Below, in pieces: positions 50,574 to 62,409 of a DNA stretch of 64,000 nucleotides. Within the stretch, counting starts at the first letter, position 1, and the number at the start of each line of letters is the position of its first letter. Both the position numbers and the translations under genes were made by a program. The DNA is taken from assembly GCA_019095985.1 (NCBI GenBank), contig CM032659.1:23763046-23827045 (forward strand). Reading direction: 5' to 3'. Source of the stretch: Streblospio benedicti. Lineage: Eukaryota > Annelida > Polychaeta > Spionida > Spionidae. Under the pieces are notes generated by a model. It ran no database searches. It was not told where the DNA came from and saw only the letters and a program-made list of their open reading frames with translations.

Positions 50574-53500
50574 TCAACAAATGAGTGTACCCATCGTGCG
50601 ATTGACGGAAGGTGATTTTCTGGCGAGCATGCCAAGGTAGTACATGGGGATGCCAAGCAAGAAGACGCCGCAGCCGAAGCCGTTGGTAACGGGGTCCTGG
50701 TACAGAGCCATGGCTACGATGATGATGAGCGCTACTAGGCAGAACGCTACCACTGGCATCGGCACCTGATGGAGTAAATAGTAATTATATCCAGTGTATT
50801 GATCAAGCTAGATTCTGATTGGCTGAAAGGTTATTATGAAGTTATCTTGCTAATTTAGGTCGTAAAATCGGGTTGGGGTCTATAGAAATTTGAGTCTCAA
50901 GTTGTTTGTAAAACGTGTATAAAGACTATAAAATATCTGTCAATTATTATACACGTTTTTTATGTTTTTATGGGAAGATATTATGTTTTCAGCATGTAAT
51001 GGTCATAACCTGCACAAGTAGTTGTAAAAGCTTTTTCGTTTTTTTGTTTTTTTTTAATACCTTTGGTTGGTAAGACTATACACGTCACTTCATAGACTAT
51101 GAATTGAGATCACATCACTTTGTGGAATGAGGACATGGAGGGGAGGGTAAACAATGTGTACACAATAGTTCTGTTCTTCCCAGCAGGTCCTATTCTCATG
51201 TACTCACGGTGACGGTGCGCGGCAGGTCTGGCCGGTAGTGCTTGAGCACGAGTAGCGCCACAATTGCGAGCACGAACTTGATCTGCACGATGACGCCCAG
51301 CATAAGCAAAAGGCCCTGCAGGTCGAAGAACGACGCAGAGCAGAAGAACGCCGTCAGCACCAGCTGCAAGGGGCAGACAGTCAAACCTCCAATTATAAGA
51401 CCAATTCTCTATTGAGTTTGCCTCTACAATAAGACCACTTTTCACGGTGCCAAACCTTCATAAAGCTACGAGAATGAACATGTGTAAAGAGACCACATAT
51501 CTATTGAGACCACCTAGCACTGGTCCCAAATGTGGTCCTAATAGAGGTTCTACTGTAATTATGCAGTAGAAAATCGTTATCTCGCTGTTGCTCATCTCGA
51601 ATTTTTTGTTATCTCGATGTTAGTTTTCATTTCCTTCAGCTACATTATGACCGAATATCAGTTGGTTATCTCAAATGGTGGATTTTCACTGTGTCATTGG
51701 ATATTCGAGATAACGACTTCCTACTGTATGCTGTTCTAATATATTAGGTGAGTATCAAATGATAGTTAAATAAGTTATTTATATCAAAGAAGAACTGTAA
51801 TGTGTAGCTGAAAATGTAAGCGGGAGCAAATAGCTATCAGCAACATCAGATGGGAAATTCACGTTCAGACATTCAGCTACTGTTCATGTGGGTAGAAGAT
51901 CCACACGAATCAAAATTAGTGTGTGATAGTTTAACAAGGGTCAGTCGTGCAAAGACATGATTTTGCGTGACCTGTTAGCATTTTATTGTACTTTGTGGGT
52001 ACTGACCATGAGTATGATGGCAGGGATGGGCGTGAAGTACTGTAAACTAATGAGTGCAAGACAGCCGGGAAGCTGACCGTCCTGACCACCCGCGAACGTG
52101 TACCTGGAACACAACGTCATCGTGTGAATAACATTCACAACGCAATCGTATGTATTGCGAAGACATCGGGGTCATCATGTTGCTTTATCAATGATGAATC
52201 ACATGCTGATGATCATTATAGTCCTTATATCTCAGACAAACAACTTTATGCACCTACTGAACCTTTCTATTGATTCCAATACGAGCTTTATATTATACAA
52301 ATGTGTTGCATTGGTATTAATGTTTTTTGTAGTATTCCTTTTCTTCTTTACATGAGCGAGTACTTGCTCGGTAAATAGTAAATTTTTGCCAGCTTTTTTT
52401 CGATTTCTAGCAACATATCTACGTTTGAATATGTGTGTGGTAAAGACTTTGCATCTCGTCGTCGATTTCTTTGATATTTCTTTTCCACAATCTATAAATT
52501 CATGATTTATTTATACCACGACATTTCTAATATGCCAGTAGCATTTTACGTTGTTTCAATGCCATGAACAAACTAACGTAAAATATACTATTTATAACCT
52601 CCCTAAAAGAAATGGTAGAATCTCGTGAGCATTAGTAACTTCAGCCTGCTCCAGCTCTGGCTCACCTGGGATATGAGAGGAAAAGCCCATTGACGGAGCC
52701 AAAAGCCGACATGGCGATGAAGATGGGGATGATCCACGGCACAGAGGGCAGGGCGCGGAGGGCGAATGACTGGAAGGAATAGACAATGCAGCATGAGGAA
52801 TGAGACTGGGGCAGTGTGCCTTTGAAGCACCCATTCCCTGGCCATAGGCAGATCCAGGGGGTCGCAGGGGGCACCCGGGGGCACTAACCTTGATAGTACT
52901 AGTACGGGGGGCTCCACCGAACATTTGATATCTTGGGTGAAATGTGCTAAAATTTTGCAAAATATATTTAGCAAAATATAAGGCTTACAGTGCTGATAGG
53001 ATATATGATTTTATTATCTATGGGGTGCATAGAGGGGGGGCACGCACCACCAACCAACCCTTTTTCCCACCAAAATATTTCATTTTCATAGGGTTTTTGG
53101 TATGACCGCCATCAGCCGTAAGTACGAAGCACATGAAATCCTTTAATTGTGACCCCCTTTTTTCCAAAATTCCTGGATCTGCCCGTCCCTGCTGGGATAG
53201 AACAAGCCTCTTACCGCGAGTTGAGAGCGGGAATGGTTAGACGTGCTTTTGTGGAGTATCATAAAACATTTTCATGGATTAATTTGTTTACATGCTGAGC
53301 TTTGTAAACCTCCACAGCATATCTATGGATACAATCTCTTCTGCACAGAAATAAAAAATGGAAAACTGATTTTAGTTTAGTTTAGTTTTTTAAGCCAGTG
53401 AACCAATGTTTAAAATATTTTCCATGTACTCAATAATGCATTAATCGAACCGTTACCATATTGCACTTGTCATTTAACGTCAATGTGTCAACTTAGAACA

Positions 53501-56500
53501 GCTTGAAGAAAAAAAAAGAAAAATCAACATTCCCAGTGTGCTCGGCCATTAGAGAACAGAAAACTTTGATGTGACTACCTAATCCAAAAATTTCATTAAC
53601 ATGACGTTTAAGCCCTGCCTAAACATTTTGAGCGTATGAAATGTATGGAATTACCTTTTATCTTCAAAAACTGGATCTGTTAGTGTGCAGCATGTACAAG
53701 TGCCCACAATAGTCATGGTGTCCATGATGTGGATGGTGACTTGTGTGTTCCCACCCTGTGTGTACTTACGGTGCCCACGGCGTTGGAGCGCATGAACTCC
53801 TCGGGGGAGAGGAGCGTGAAGAAGGCGAGGATGGTGAACACGTAGATGACGGTGACAGCCACCAGGGACATGGTGAGAGCCAGCGGCAGGTCCCTGCAAC
53901 ACATAGGGGTGAGAGAGTGTGGGGGTGGTCATCGTGTGGTCAGTAGTGGGGTCTACGCGGCAAGGCGGGCAGGGGGTGGCGGGGGTTGAAACCCAGTCTG
54001 CATCAGAAAGCACAATTTACTGCCAGTGTAGCCATGGCCCTGTCGTGTGTTTGTTTAGATGTGCCTCAGTGTCTGTGCCTGTGTCTGTGGCTGTGGCTGT
54101 GTTTTTTGTCTTTGTGTGTATGGCTGGCTGGCTGTGTCTGTGCCTGTGTCAATATGTCTACTGAGGTGTTTAGAGCGGGATAAGTTACTTTAGAAGTCAG
54201 AAAAAGAAGCATGTCAACCTAGTGGAACTAGTAATCCATGATTGGGGAGGGGCTGGGAGGCCAATGTTTCATCTAGTTGTCTGAATCAGCAATGTGACAA
54301 GAGTGATTGCATTTGTTTAAAAAAAATATGTGTAACCATTATGTTTCTATAATCTATACATTGATAGGTTGGTTAAGGTCTCATTCGAGAAATCCCTGAA
54401 ATATCTTATCTGCTAGAATGTTAAAGCTGCAAATAAAGCACATTATAATACTTTAAATCAAACAACCCGAATACATCCTGAATATCAAGGGCTCACTTTA
54501 ATGCTCAAAACTTGCTTTTTGGGCCCATGACATCTTTCCAATCAGATCAAAATAAACATAATATTATATGGACTGGTCTAAAGTCTCCAACTTAACGAGA
54601 GCTTTGCGCTTTGCGCTAATTGATTAGTTTATTTAGTTTACAGTTTGGAAGAACATAGAGGTTCATATTCCATGCCTACATAATATATAGAGTGCACGAA
54701 AACTTCGAAAAGGGATTCTTCTACAGATTAATATATAGTTACCTGCCTGGATTTTTCATCTCTCCTGCCAGCGTCATGACAGAATCCCTGCATGAGTGAA
54801 GAAAAATTAAGAGATGCTATCTAATTCAGCCTAAAGGGAAATTAAGAGTTTATTTACCTATAATATGTGTATGTTTAAGTTTGTTTAATCTGTTAATCAC
54901 TGTGTTAGATATGCGTCCTTCTACATTAACAAATTTAGTTTAGTTTGATCATGCAAGTTGCAAGTTAATGTAGTTGTAATTTAAAAACACACACATAAAG
55001 GTTCGCTTAAAAAATGGGCATTTTTTATTTACATTATTTTTCAAACATCATATACGTCTCTTAGGTTGTTAATATATGATTGTGAAATCACAGTTTGTAA
55101 ACTTGCGTGATTTCACTTTTGTTTGATTACAACTGAGCTTCATGTCATATATTTGCAATGAACATATATCAAATTGTGCCAATTTAGGTCATTTCATTGT
55201 TGTACATTGTTACACGTCTTTTCTGTACACGTTTATGGGCCCCATTTGATATTTATCATATATTTACATTTCATTTAAAGACAAATTTAAGACAAATGTG
55301 GGCCACGACACGGTGATCTACTGTCGAAAGTGGCACGTGTACCTGACGTAGTAGAAAGGTCAACTACGAAAGGTTCGAATATTAAGGCTAGATTTTGCCA
55401 TGGGACAGAAAAGAACTGCAAGTTAGAAGCTGGCCAAGCATGAACATGAATGTACAGGATGGTTAGCCTAAGAGTCTAAGGCGTCTGTCTGCACACATGT
55501 GACTGGTCTGGTGTGAACAAGAGGTGGTGAGTTCGAGTCCACGACCTTCCAAAGCTTAAATTAATTCGTCTCCGAATTATTTCACAAATATAGTTATATC
55601 AGTCTATGCAAAATACGTCCTTACCATAAACTTACCCAAATACAAATACATACCGCATAATAAAATAAAAACATCTAAGTAAGAAAAGTCACCAGGCTAC
55701 TATTTGAAACCACTTTAAATGAAAAATCCTCTATGTTACTAATAAAGCGTGGCAAGACACGTTTGCAGCCAAAGGGCACGTCACATCACTCACCAGCCAC
55801 AGTAGGCCACAAAGCCTGGGACAAAGCCGGCCGCTATCTGGGCGGGGCTTGTGATGCTGCCCTCAAATGCCGTCTCCAGATGCTCCGTGTGGCCTGAAAC
55901 CAGATCGGTGCTGTGATTGAATCCATGGGCCTCAGTATCATGGGAGGGGGTAGGGGGTATATAATGGTCTACTACTATGGTTTGCAAACACTATACCATA
56001 CAGTATACAGGTATAGTGTGTCTACTATTCATATAAACTGTATACTGTAGGGTATAGTGTTTGCAAACCATAGCAGTAGACCATTATATACCCACTACCC
56101 ACTCCCATGTTACTGAGGCCCATGATTGAATCCTAGTTTTCAAAAATGCAAAACTCTGCTCCTCGTAATACCTTACATGGCGTTTACGAAGTATCGTACG
56201 TAATTCCTGGGTAGTTATCGTGGTACTTTAGCAGACAGTGTGTGGAACGTACATGGACGTATTACATAGGTGGTCTTTCAACAGAGATGGGCTGAGCGTA
56301 CGTACCCCCGGCGAGCAGCACGAGGCCCGTGACGATGATGACGGCGAAGGCGACGAGCTTGGCGGCCGAGAAGACGGTGAGGAGGCGCGCCGTCCAGCGC
56401 ACCGACACCGAGTTGACGAACGCGAACAGCGCTGCGGAGGAGGAGGGGAGTTAGTCTACTGTGGCAGTGCAAGAGTTGTGCAAGATAATTGGCAGGCAGA

Positions 56501-59500
56501 TCACCAAATAGGTCATTTTCATGCGGGTTTTGGCATACTCGCTATCGATAAAACGTACGAAACCCATGAGATTCCCAAAGTGCGTCACCAGCTCTTTTTA
56601 AAAAATCTGAATCTGCCAGTTTTTAAGGTCTTCTTCCTCCCGCTATGCAGAATTGGATGAGTTAACATATACATTGGGCCATTTGCATTATTGTCACATT
56701 TCTTTCTCAACTGCCTGAGGAGCATATATGTATGAGTACGGTAGTACCCTTTCAAGAACGATCACAATAGTATAGTGGCTGAACTAAAGTGGTCTCTGTA
56801 GAGAGGTGATCTCTGTAAGGAGATTCATGTATGGTGGTCTGATGTATGCAGCAGAGCCCTACGCGGGTTATAAGTTTGCACCCATAATCGCCCCGCGTGT
56901 TGAATGTGAAACCTGCACCCGCACCCACACCTGCACATATAAACTACTGAAGCCCGCACCCGCATATTTCATAAAAATTGAGCCCGCACCCACACCCGCA
57001 CCCGCAGATACTGAAAGACAACCCGCAGAAAAACCCGAAAAACCCGCGCTAAAGCCCGCATTGTTTTCAAGAATTTACAGTTGATCAAACACATTCAGCA
57101 AAACACATGGACATGTTATTTGTCATACTATGCAGGTTTAGGTTCGCAAAAAACGTCTTATTATAGAGGTGGTCTCTGGACTAGATGTTTCAAAGCCACA
57201 TTGATAGGTTGACAGGTCACAGGGAGATAAAGGATTTAACTTCTGCAGGACCTCCAAATGATATACTGAGACCAGCTCTATAATAAGACCATTTATCTTA
57301 ATCAACTTTTTTCTGCAAGTCATGATGCAAAGCTTTTCTTTGGCAGGGAAGTACCTTAGGACAATAGAAAAATATTTGTCCACGGACACAAGTGAGATCA
57401 CCCCCCGTATCCAAATTACGCGCGATTTTTCAAAATGGCCGCCGGGCATATCGTAAAAAATTATGTTTTTTACTTTTTAAGCTACATTGATGTGTAATAC
57501 ATGAAATTTGGGGTTAACAGGGTCACTGATTCCATTTCTAGCATTATTTTAATGATTTGACCTTATCTTGACCTTCAAATCCAAGATGGCTGCCACTTAC
57601 CATGTGTAGTTTACATATTTTACTTTTGAACCTACATCAATGTGTAATACCTGGGCTTTAGGGTTTAAAGGTGTCACTGATTCCATTTTCAGCATCATTT
57701 TAGTTATTTGACCTTATCTTGACCTTCAAATCCAAGATTGCTACTAAAATCCAAGATGGCTGCCACTTACCATGTGTAGTTTACATATTTTACTTTTGAG
57801 CCTACATCAATGTGTAATACCTGGGCTTTAGGGTTTGAAGGTGTCACTGATTCCATTTTCAGCATCATTTTAGTTATTTGACCTTATCTTGACCTTCAAA
57901 TCCAAGATTGCTACTACTTTATCGTGAAAATTTTATGTATTTTATTTCTAAGCAATGTTAGTGTGTAATACATGTATTTTTAGCTTTTCAGGGTTACGGG
58001 TTGCAACTGCACTGTATTATTTTACTGATTTAACCTGATCTTAACTCATAAATCCACGGTGATTCCGTTTAGCATTGAAATATGATAACATATATACTGG
58101 TAAACATAATTTGAATGGTAATGGAATCTCACCTTCTCCATACCTTTCATCATGAGAGTGAGAAAGTTATGCACAAAGACCAATTATTACAGTAACAACA
58201 TTTATTCTAAACCAAAGAATGTTGCAAACAACAGATACATATATATACACATATAAATGTACATATGAATATATAACAGATAACATTTGAATATGATTTC
58301 CCTGGGGGAAAGCTATAAGCCTCCTACATTGAGTGGCTAAAGAATCTAGGGTCCCAATGCTTGGGAACATCCAGTGGTTCTCTCTTTGCATCTTCCAAAT
58401 CATTCTAATTGTTGCATTGGTTGTGACAGTTTGTTAATTGGCAAAAGCCACATGTTGATGTACAGATTGTACAACTGGAAGCTACATTTCTTCGAATGAC
58501 AATGGGTTGTGAAATTGCAGGGTATGACATTAATCACACACTGTGGTGCAGCCTTTATATCGTTCATTCTAGGGCAGTAATATCATTTCCTTTCCCACTC
58601 CCATTTAGAAGGATCATCATGGTCATTTTCCATCTAGGCTAATACTTGGTAGTAGACCCTCAAAGAATGATATTTCCTGGATGATACTGTAGGTGGTAAA
58701 TGCTCTTGTGAGACACATTGTTTAGAAGATGTCACTTTCTGAAAAGGCCGATGAGTTAAACCAGTTCTTTTAAAGCATCTTGACGAGAAAGGATGATGGC
58801 CCCCTCCCCCGCCCACCAGAGCATAGCTTCACGGATGAACTTACAGACTTCCTCATCACCATTGAAATGGTTGAAGAAGCATCTAAACAGCCTCCACACT
58901 GGAAAGGCATCAGGTCCAGACGGGCATGCCAACATGTGTCTTGTCACAAGCAGCAGAAGATCTTGCACAGCCCTTCACCCACCTGCTCCGGCTTTCCCTT
59001 GATACAGAACAACTCCCAGCTGAGTGGAAGAGTGCACTGCTTACGCCAATTCAAAAGAAGGGCAGTAAAACGAGAGCAAGCAACTATAGGCCAGTGAGTC
59101 TTACATGCATCCTATGTAAAGTCATGGAGAAGCTGGTGCGAGATCAGATGATGAAACAACTGCAAAGCAACAACAAAGCAACTTTGATCGGAAAAGAAGA
59201 ACATGGGTTCCTGCCAGTTGTGTATCACATAACTGCCTGAGGTCATGGATAACTGGACAAGTATCCTGGATGATGGCAGCAGTGTGAACATTATATACAT
59301 GGACTGTCAAATGGCATCTGACTCTGCCCCACACTGTCGTCTCCTGGCTAAAATACATGCTTTCACCGTCAGAGGCAAAGTCTTCAAGTGGCTGAAAAAT
59401 TTCCTCACAGTCAGACAACAGAACATCGTCATCAATGGCACCCAATCACACAAGGTGCATGTGAATAGTGGTGTTTACAAGGGTCCGTTGTTGGGCCGAT

Positions 59501-62363
59501 AATGTTCGTCCTGTTCATTAATGACCTGCCAAGATACCAAACTGTACACACGAAGCAACACTGATGAAGGCAATTAAGACCTGCAAGTCTCATATCGATG
59601 AAGCAGACAAGGATCTTGGGGTGGTGATGGACAACAGGCTAGCATTCAAATACCACGTGGTGGAGTCATCCACAAGTCCTTTGACTATCTGATGAAATAA
59701 ACCTTTGTCCAGCTGTACAAGAGTCTGGTGAGACCCATCCTGGAATATGGACCCTGCATCTGGTAACACCTGAAAATACTGTGCAGTGATATCGAGGACG
59801 TACAGCGCCGAGCCGCAAATCTTCTATCCCACCTGTACAACAAAACCAACTCTGAAAGACTAAAGATTCTGAAGTAGAGCATCGACACAAGAGAGGTGAC
59901 ATGATCGAGGTATTCAAATACCTCCACAGCTTCTGTGATGTCCAACAGCCAACCCTCATACTCTTAGAAAACAACTTGCGGGGTAACTCTCTGAAGCTCC
60001 ACAAAGACAGATTCCGGCTAAATATCAGAGGAAACTTCTCCCAGCCTGTCATCTTAATTTGGAACAGTTTATCTGACTCAGGTGTCAAGGCCCCATCATT
60101 AAACCTCTTTAAAAGCAGACTTGATGACCACTTGAAAAACTTATATCCTCACACACTACACACGCATCGATGTAGGTTTAAAAATAAAAAATGTAAACTT
60201 CATGTCGTAATTGGCAGCCATCTTGATTTGGAGGTCAAGATGAGGTCAAATCATTAAAATGGTGCTGAAAATGGAATCAGTGACCCCTCTAACCCCTAAA
60301 GCCCGGGTATTACACATCGATGTAGGTTAAAAAATAAAAAATGTAAACTACATAGGGTAAGGGGCAGCCATCTTGGATTTGAAGGTCAAGATAAGGTCAA
60401 ATCATTAAAATAATACTGGAAATGGAATCAGTGACCCTGTTAACCCCAAATTTCATGTATTACACATCAATGTAGCTTAAAAAATAAAAAACATAATTTT
60501 TACGATATGCCCAGCGGCCATTTTGGAAAACGCGCATAGTTTGGATACAGGTGTTGATCTGACTTGTGTCCATGGACAAATCATTTTCTTTTGCCCTAAG
60601 GTACTTCCCTGCCAAAGGAAACCTTTGCATCATGACTTGCAGAAAAAAGTTGATTAAATCCTCTACTACGCAAATACTTATTCATATTGCAGCAGCTAAC
60701 AGTACAATGCTAGACTAATGTTGCTGCCTTATAATATTGATTTTTCATTAACTAATACTAAAAAATAATAATTAAATATTGTATTCATGAAATAAATTTA
60801 TTAGAATTCCTGAATATTGAAAACATATGTTTTGACACCAATTTCATGTTTCTAGCAAAGAATTTGGGGCGGCCATTTTGAAAAATCAGGCGTAATTTTG
60901 ATATAAGGGGTGACAAATATGACATAAAATGATTATATATTGTAATTAGAGCTGTAAAATATATATTGTCGGATTTCTTGACATTAAAAACATATGTTTT
61001 GACACCAATTTCATGTTTCTAGCATATATAGAAGTGGAGATATCCAGTTCAAAGAATTTGGGGCGCCATTTTGAAAATCGCGCGTAATTTGGATACGGGG
61101 TTATCTCACTTTGTGTCCGTGGACAAATCATTTTCTATTGCCCCAAGGTACTTACCTGCCAAAGGAAACCTTTGCATCATGACTTGCAAGAAAAAGGCCT
61201 ATTTTGTCTGATTAAGTCCTCTACTAGTTAACTCAACTGATATATGTTCATAGAATAGTTAAACGGTGATTCTACTGTAATAAAACAGACAAAAACAGAA
61301 CAGTAGAACCTCTCAATTAAGGTCACCCGGCCCAAATGGACTTAATATCACAAGTGATCTGAACAGAGGTTTATGAACACTTTAGGACAGGGGGAAAGAA
61401 ATATTGTCTTACTATAGAGGTGTTCTCATTAGTGAGGTGGTCTTAATCGGAGGTTCCACTGTAGTTTTACAGTAGCACATATCTATCAGGACCACCTTTG
61501 TGACCAGTGTCAGGTAGTCTCAACAGAGAGATGGTCTCTACACAGATATTCCATTTGGTAGCTTTATGAAGGGTTGGGACCGTGAAATACGTTCGTAGTA
61601 TAGAGGTGATCTCAATCAGAAGTTCTACTGTAGTTTGCACTACAGTAGAACCTCCAATTAAGATCCCTGCTCCATTGAGACCACCTCTATAATAAGATCA
61701 CTATTCACTGCCCCAAACCTTCATAAAACTACCAAAATGAACCGCTGAATAGACCACCTCTCTACTGAGACAACCTAACTCTAGGGTATATAATGGTCTA
61801 CTACTATGGTTTACAAACACTATACCATACAGTATACAGTGTATACGACTATAGCCATATATAATGTATACTGTATGCTATAGTGTTTGTAAAACATAGT
61901 AGTAGACTATTATATAACCCCTCATAGGCAGATCCAGGTTGCCGGCACAGGGGGAGCACGCCCCCCTCCCCTTTAACCCTTTTCCCACAAAAATACTTCA
62001 TGTTCGTAGGGCTTTTTGCTAAGTCCGCCATCGCGCGCGAGTACGAAACCCATGAAATCCCTTAACTGCACCCACCCCCACTTCCAAAAAACTGGATCTG
62101 CCGTTGCCCCTACCCCCTCCCGTGATGCGGAGCCCCATGGTCAGTCTAATGTACTACTCAGGTGAGCGGCAAGCAGTGACTCACACACGGTGAGCAGGGC
62201 GATGAGCACGACGAGCGGCGTGCGGCACGCCACGCCGGCCAGCTCAAGCACGTACTCGCCCACCGTGCGCGCCATCACGGCCCCCGAGCAAGGCGCGATG
62301 AGCAGCACGGTGGTCCACAGGCACAGCCAGGCGGGCAGGCGGCCCAGCACCAGGGCCACGTAG
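50574..62363 (-). CDS. SLC7 family amino-acid transporter light chain (3' part)
   Basis: Heteromeric amino-acid exchanger subunit of the LAT/b0,+ group (APC fold, 12 membrane helices), normally disulfide-linked to an SLC3 heavy chain at the plasma membrane. Nine exons on the minus strand, all joining in phase: 62185-62363, 56306-56431, 55794-55893, 54743-54787, 53770-53893, 52666-52769, 52007-52103, 51208-51363 and 50574-50765. Signatures in order: LPAWLCLWTTVLLIAPCSGA, a Cys in AGVACRTP where LAT proteins carry the heavy-chain cysteine, NSVSVRWTARLLTVFSAAKL, ETAFEGSITSP, GFVAYCGW, SVMTLAGEMKNPGR, PWIIPIFIAMSAFGSVNG, RYTFAGGQDGQLPG, PIPAIILM, KHYRPDLPRTVTVPMPVV, then a C-terminal helix pair and stop at 50574. 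About 375 residues are visible. The first roughly 90-110 residues (helices 1-2 with the GSGIF motif) are not in the window and should lie beyond 64000. The substrate cannot be decided from what is visible. Confidence 0.88.
51378..51555 (+). mobile_element. Family C MITE abutting an SLC7 exon
   Basis: CAGTCAAACCTCCAATTATA at the left, AATAGAGGTTCTACTG then TA at the right. On the minus strand its end lies 14 bp before the splice acceptor of the exon starting at 51363, the same arrangement as in the plus-strand genes. Confidence 0.88.
51564..51726 (+). mobile_element. TA-type MITE with ATCTCG inverted ends
   Basis: CAGTAGAAAATCGTTATCTC at the left and GAGATAACGACTTCCTACTG at the right, 163 bp, followed by TA. 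The ends resemble family C (CAGTAG and CTACTG) but the interior differs, so it is a sister family. It lies only 8 bp from the family C copy, which suggests insertion at the other element's edge. Confidence 0.8.
52853..53186 (+). mobile_element. Family B MITE with internal insertion
   Basis: Normal family B ends (CATAGGCAGATCCAGGGGG at the left, CCTGGATCTGCCCGTC at the right) but 334 bp long. About 150 bp of unrelated AT-rich sequence (roughly 52890-53020) separates the terminal part from the rest. It starts 83 bp upstream (in gene sense) of the SLC7 exon at 52666-52769. Confidence 0.7.
55447..55552 (+). repeat. tRNA-Leu-like relic or SINE head
   Basis: GGATGGTTAGCCTAAGAGTC followed by TAAGGCGTCTGTC resembles the 5' half and A box of a tRNA-Leu, and GTGAGTTCGAGTCCACGACC resembles a B box and T arm. 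The central part is too long and unpaired for a functional tRNA, and no acceptor stem closes. A degenerate tRNA-derived SINE head or tRNA pseudogene fits best. I found no second copy here. Confidence 0.4.
55925..56123 (+). mobile_element. Family A MITE with exact 10-bp target duplication
   Basis: The termini ATGGGCCTCAGTATCATGGG and CCCATGTTACTGAGGCCCAT are inverted repeats, and the direct repeat GATTGAATCC flanks both ends (55915-55924 and 56124-56133). Inner inverted blocks are as in the 34351 copy. A 9-10 bp duplication is typical of Mutator-like elements (inference). It starts 31 bp from the acceptor of the SLC7 exon at 55794-55893. Confidence 0.9.
56491..56619 (+). mobile_element. Family B MITE, degenerate
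   Basis: GGCAGGCAGATCACC at the left, GAATCTGCCAG at the right, with the shared ATTTTCATGCGGGTTTTGGC and CCCATGAGATTCCC blocks. It lies 60 bp upstream in gene sense of the SLC7 exon at 56306-56431. Confidence 0.7.
57297..60660. mobile_element. Foldback element with tandem-repeat arms
   Basis: The outer parts, 57297-57560 and about 60385-60660, are inverted copies of each other, sharing TTGATTAA-type outer ends, GCAAGTCATGATGCAAAG, GGAAGTACCTTAGG, TTTGTCC(A/G)(C/T)GGACA, AATGGCCGC and TTCATGTATTACACATCA. Inside, each arm continues as a tandem array with units of about 150-170 bp, each containing TGACCTTATCTTGACCTTCA, AAGATGGCTGCC and CTGATTCCATTTTC. The left arm has starts at 57559, 57710 and 57880, and the right arm has two inverted units. 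The middle is occupied by a spacer and a decayed LINE. It has no transposase and is non-autonomous. The superfamily is not assigned. It sits beside degenerate family C sequence at 57145-57296. Confidence 0.85.
58840..60165 (+). mobile_element. Decayed LINE (CR1/Jockey-type) reverse transcriptase
   Basis: Non-LTR reverse transcriptase remnant inside the foldback element. Recognisable pieces in different frames are HTGKASGPDG (58890-58930), then AQPFTHLLRLSLDTEQLPAE, WKSALLTPIQKKG and NYRPVSLTCILCKVMEKLV (58955-59140), then MDCQMASDS and HCRLLAKI (59300-59350), FINDLP (59510), QLYKSLVRPILEYG (59705-59750) and RRAANLLSHLYNKTNSERL (59805-59870). The conserved terminal segment NNLRGNSLKLHKDRFRLNIR to LNLFKSRLDDHLKNL follows (59970-60140). 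The catalytic (F/Y)ADD region is deleted after FINDLP, and several frameshifts and stops occur. The 5' half, with the endonuclease, is absent. Placement in the CR1/L2/Jockey assemblage rests on the terminal segment, so the exact clade is uncertain. Confidence 0.85.
60835..61215. mobile_element. Extra foldback arm fragments
   Basis: A further copy of the arm terminus (TTTGGATACGGGG, GTGTCCGTGGACAAATCATT, CAAAGGAAACCTTTGCATCA) lies 500 bp beyond the foldback element in the same orientation as its right arm. It is preceded by two direct copies of AAACATATGTTTTGACACCA (about 60820 and 60988). This may be a second foldback element, or an arm duplicated during insertion. Confidence 0.7.
61301..61782 (+). 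mobile_element. Array of three family C MITEs
   Basis: Complete copies at 61301-61461 and 61470-61630, and a third from 61643 that is cut off at about 61782 by family A. Each begins CAGTAG and the first two end in CTG followed by TA. Orientation differs: the first two carry TTTATGAAG-type interiors, the third the reversed CTTCATAAAACTACC block. Confidence 0.85.
61783..62143 (+). mobile_element. Family A MITE interrupted by family B
   Basis: The left end is truncated: it starts inside the family at GGGTATATAATGGTCTACTA, directly after the cut family C copy. The body has the usual ACAAACACTATACCATAC and inverted partner, and the right end GTGATGCGGAGCCCCAT at about 62143 closes 41 bp from the donor of the SLC7 exon ending at 62185. 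A complete family B element is inserted within it. Confidence 0.85.
61923..62106 (+). mobile_element. Family B MITE nested in family A
   Basis: CATAGGCAGATCCAGG at the left, CTGGATCTGCCGTTG at the right, flanked by the exact pentamer CCCCT at 61918-61922 and 62107-62111. This gives the boundaries and a 5-bp target duplication for the family. The site is inside family A, so this insertion is the younger one. Confidence 0.9.
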
Positions 62364-62409
62364 CTGAAACACGACACGGAGTCAGCCACGGCTTGTCTCA
62401 CACACATGG

